From NCBI GenBank assembly GCA_934572355.1, contig CAKTKV010000094.1, positions 1 through 6,184 on the forward strand: DNA of 6,184 bases, read 5' to 3'. This document shows positions 4,515-6,184 of this stretch, piece by piece. The notes below the pieces were generated by a model. That model was given only the letters and a program-made list of their open reading frames with translations, did no database searches and was not told the DNA's origin. This stretch comes from an uncultured Oscillospiraceae bacterium (GTDB lineage: Bacteria; Bacillota; Clostridia; Oscillospirales; Oscillospiraceae). Both the position numbers and the translations under genes were made by a program. Numbering within the stretch: position 1 is the first letter of the stretch; each line of letters starts with the position of its first letter.

Positions 4515-5162
4515 ATGAAAAAAGCTGTTATATTCGATCTTGACGGGCTGCTTATCGACACCGAGTCCACCTGCTTTAAGATATACGGCGAACTTGTGAG
4601 CAAATACGGGCACGAGCTGACGCTGGGAGCGTACACCGAAAGGTACAGCGGCAAGGCGCTTGTTGACAATGTGAATCATTTTATAGAGGATTTCGACCTG
4701 CCCATCACGCTTGAGGAGGGCGCGGAGTTTTACACTTCAAATGAGAAGGTGTATTTCGACCGCGGCATACCGCTCAAGCCCGGAGCCGAGGAGCTGCTGA
4801 AAAAGCTCAAAGCGCGCGGCGTGCGCATCATCCTTGCTACCTCCAGCGTCCGCGAGCGCGCCGTGGGCGTGCTGCGCGCAAACGGCGTGGACGGGTACTT
4901 TGACGATATGGTCTTCGGCCCCGAGGTCGAGCACGGCAAGCCCGCGCCTGATGTGTTCCTCAAGGCACGCGAGAAAGCGGGGGAGCGCGCGGAGGACTGC
5001 CTCGTGCTTGAAGACAGCGAGGCCGGAGTCCAAGCGGCGCATGCTGCGGGGATAGACGTAATATGCGTGCCGGACATAAAGGCCCCATCAGAGACGGTGC
5101 GGCGCATGGCATTGGCTGTGCTGCCGTCACTGTATGAGGTCAGCGCCAGTATGCAATTATAA
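4515..5162 (+). CDS. HAD-superfamily hydrolase, subfamily IA (beta-phosphoglucomutase/phosphatase-like)
   Basis: The 215-residue protein is a complete HAD enzyme with a helical cap (C1 type). Motif I is FDLDGLLIDTES (7-18), with nucleophile Asp8 and acid/base Asp10. Motif II is LATSS (107-111), with Thr109. Motif III is GKPAPDVFLKA (141-151), with Lys142. Motif IV is VLEDSEAGVQAA (164-175), with Glu166 and Asp167 for magnesium. This arrangement is typical of phosphatases of sugar phosphates, phosphoglycolate and nucleotides, and of beta-phosphoglucomutases; the cap residues do not let me choose, although Asp10 is common to both groups. It is cytosolic with no signal sequence. It sits between two acetyltransferase genes, 14 bases after the first and 23 bases before the second, so a shared operon is likely. 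A 259-residue frame on the opposite strand overlaps it but lacks motifs. Confidence 0.93.
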   Translation: MKKAVIFDLDGLLIDTESTCFKIYGELVSKYGHELTLGAYTERYSGKALVDNVNHFIEDFDLPITLEEGAEFYTSNEKVYFDRGIPLKPGAEELLKKLKARGVRIILATSSVRERAVGVLRANGVDGYFDDMVFGPEVEHGKPAPDVFLKAREKAGERAEDCLVLEDSEAGVQAAHAAGIDVICVPDIKAPSETVRRMALAVLPSLYEVSASMQL

Positions 5163-5185
5163 ACAGTGAAAGGAACCGGACGGAT

Positions 5186-5935
5186 ATGGACGCTGAGTTT
5201 ATCGAACTTACACCGGAAAATATCGAGGACGAGCACCTGTGCTGCATCATCCGCACGAAGAAGGGACACCCAGGCATTGAGGCAAAGCGCGCATGGCTCA
5301 AGGAGCGTCTCAGCGAGGGGCATGTGTTCCGCAAGCTGAACGTCAAGGGCTGCGTGTTTATCGAGTATGCCCCATTGGAGACGGCATGGGTGCCGGTCGT
5401 CGGCGATAACTTCTATTATATTTATTGCCTGTGGATCCAAGGCGGCCCCAAGGGGCATGGCTACGGACGCGCGCTGATGGAGCACTGCATCGAGGATGCC
5501 CGCGCGCACGGAAAATCCGGCGTGTGCATGCTCGGCGCGCAGAAGCAGAAGTCATGGCTGTCCGACCAGAGCTTTGCGAAGAAGTTCGGCTTCACGGCGG
5601 TGGACACGACGGACAACGGCTATGAGCTTTTGGCGCTGTCCTTTGACGGCAGCATCCCGCGCTTTGCGGCAGGGGCGAAGCAAATGACCGTTGACGCCAA
5701 GGGGCTGACGGTTTATTATGATCTCCAGTGCCCGTATATTCCGCAGCGAATTGAAAAGCTGCGGGAGCACTGCGATTCAAACGGCATACCGGCAGAGTTT
5801 ATTCTTGTCGATTCGCTTGAAAAGGCAAAGGCGTTGCCCTGTGTGTTCAACAACTGGGCGGTGTTCTATGACGGGAAATTTGTGACCGTGAACCAAATAG
5901 ACGCGGCGATGCTCGAAAAGCTTATCAAGCGCTGA
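5186..5935 (+). CDS. GNAT acetyltransferase fused to a YoaP-like C-terminal domain
   Basis: The 249-residue protein has two parts. Residues about 1-155 are a GNAT domain, with YIYCLWIQGGPKGHGYGRAL (79-98) supplying the acetyl-CoA loop K89-G-H-G92-Y-G94 and KKFGFTAVDTTDNGYELL near the end. Residues about 165-249 resemble the YoaP-like domain found at the C-terminus of Bacillus subtilis YoaP: a strand LTVYYDLQCPYIPQRIEKL (174-192) with Cys182, a second strand AEFILVDS, then LPCVFNNWAVFYDGKFVT (217-234) with Cys219. The beta-alpha-beta order and CPY site suggest a thioredoxin-like fold, though this is inferred and there is no CxxC pair. Substrate unknown. AAAGGA (5169-5174) lies 11 bases before the ATG, slightly long spacing. 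It probably belongs to the operon running from 3973 to the GtrA-like gene. Confidence 0.88.
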   Translation: MDAEFIELTPENIEDEHLCCIIRTKKGHPGIEAKRAWLKERLSEGHVFRKLNVKGCVFIEYAPLETAWVPVVGDNFYYIYCLWIQGGPKGHGYGRALMEHCIEDARAHGKSGVCMLGAQKQKSWLSDQSFAKKFGFTAVDTTDNGYELLALSFDGSIPRFAAGAKQMTVDAKGLTVYYDLQCPYIPQRIEKLREHCDSNGIPAEFILVDSLEKAKALPCVFNNWAVFYDGKFVTVNQIDAAMLEKLIKR

Positions 5936-5963
5936 TTTTATTCCGGCAGAGGAGGAAGAGCGT

Positions 5964-6184
5964 ATGGACGAAAATAAAAATGCGCCCAAGCATGAGCGCA
6001 AGACCCTGTGGCAGTTTATAAAGTTCCTGCTCGTGAGCGGGATTGCCGGCATACTTCAGATCATTCTGGTGAACCTGCTGTGCTGGGCGCTGGCCGATTG
6101 GAAAGCGCCGCTGCCGGGCTTCCTGACCGGGATATTCAGCGCGTCCGTCGTCGGCGCTGGGAACGACAACTGGGGCTATGTGTT
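5964..6184 (+). CDS. GtrA-like membrane protein, N-terminal part (runs off the window)
   Basis: An excellent AGGAGG (5950-5955) lies 8 bases before ATG 5964, and the frame is open to the right edge, giving 73 residues. After a charged N-terminus (MDENKNAPKHERK) comes LWQFIKFLLVSGIAGILQII (15-34), continuing LVNLLCWALA (35-44), a transmembrane helix of the kind that opens GtrA/DPMS-type proteins, which carry four membrane helices. A second hydrophobic stretch, GFLTGIFSASVVGAG, follows. GtrA proteins are implicated in moving lipid-linked sugars across the cytoplasmic membrane for cell-surface glycosylation. The family call rests on the short WQFIKF-type opening and could be wrong; the rest of the gene is outside the window. 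It starts 28 bases after the GNAT-YoaP stop, consistent with one operon. Confidence 0.62.
   Translation, partial: MDENKNAPKHERKTLWQFIKFLLVSGIAGILQIILVNLLCWALADWKAPLPGFLTGIFSASVVGAGNDNWGYV

Noticed and set aside
4730..5509. A 259-residue minus-strand open frame
   Set aside because: It lies opposite the HAD gene and the start of the GNAT-YoaP gene, has a compositionally biased Ser/Arg/Ala-rich product and no Shine-Dalgarno or motif support.

Overview
The window looks like chromosomal DNA from a fairly GC-rich, low-phylum-GC-exception Firmicute of the class Clostridia (gut Oscillospiraceae/Lachnospiraceae-like). That is an inference from gene content: a short clostridial-type peptide deformylase, a TetR-DUF6323-DUF6179 cassette, a GNAT-YoaP protein and a GtrA-like protein. 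It also rests on strong GGAGG-type Shine-Dalgarno sites and AT-rich sigma-A promoters set in GC-rich coding sequence. No rRNA, tRNA, CRISPR, insertion sequence or phage gene is visible.

Layout. (1) 1-1089, plus strand: the C-terminal half of a GlcD/lactate-dehydrogenase-type FAD oxidase, followed 7 bases later by a 136-residue peptide deformylase-like protein, then an 11-bp-stem hairpin. (2) 1136-3164, plus strand: a TetR/AcrR regulator whose promoter is overlaid by AGTRTACT palindromes, then a DUF6323-type gene and a DUF6179-type gene. This cassette looks damaged. The regulator and DUF6323 lie in one reading frame separated by a single TAA. The DUF6179 gene has a one-base frameshift near base 3045 and then stops far short of family length. 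(3) 3178-3972: a minus-strand GNAT acetyltransferase driven by a perfect-consensus promoter (TTGACA-17-TATAAT), with a perfect 30-bp palindrome lying from the -10 box across the predicted start of transcription. (4) 3973-6184, plus strand: a tight run of GNAT, HAD-IA phosphatase, GNAT-YoaP fusion and the start of a GtrA-like membrane protein, with gaps of 14-28 bases, which probably form one operon.

How the genes work together. The oxidase/deformylase pair seems to be only a transcriptional neighbourhood. The TetR cassette is a self-contained unit of unknown function, probably autoregulated. The acetyltransferase/HAD/GtrA run looks like small-molecule modification or detoxification genes rather than a defined pathway. 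The items most worth a second look are the repressor-type palindrome with consensus promoter at 3830-3885 and the uncharacterised, apparently decaying TetR-DUF6323-DUF6179 unit. I see no convincing new defence or mobile system.
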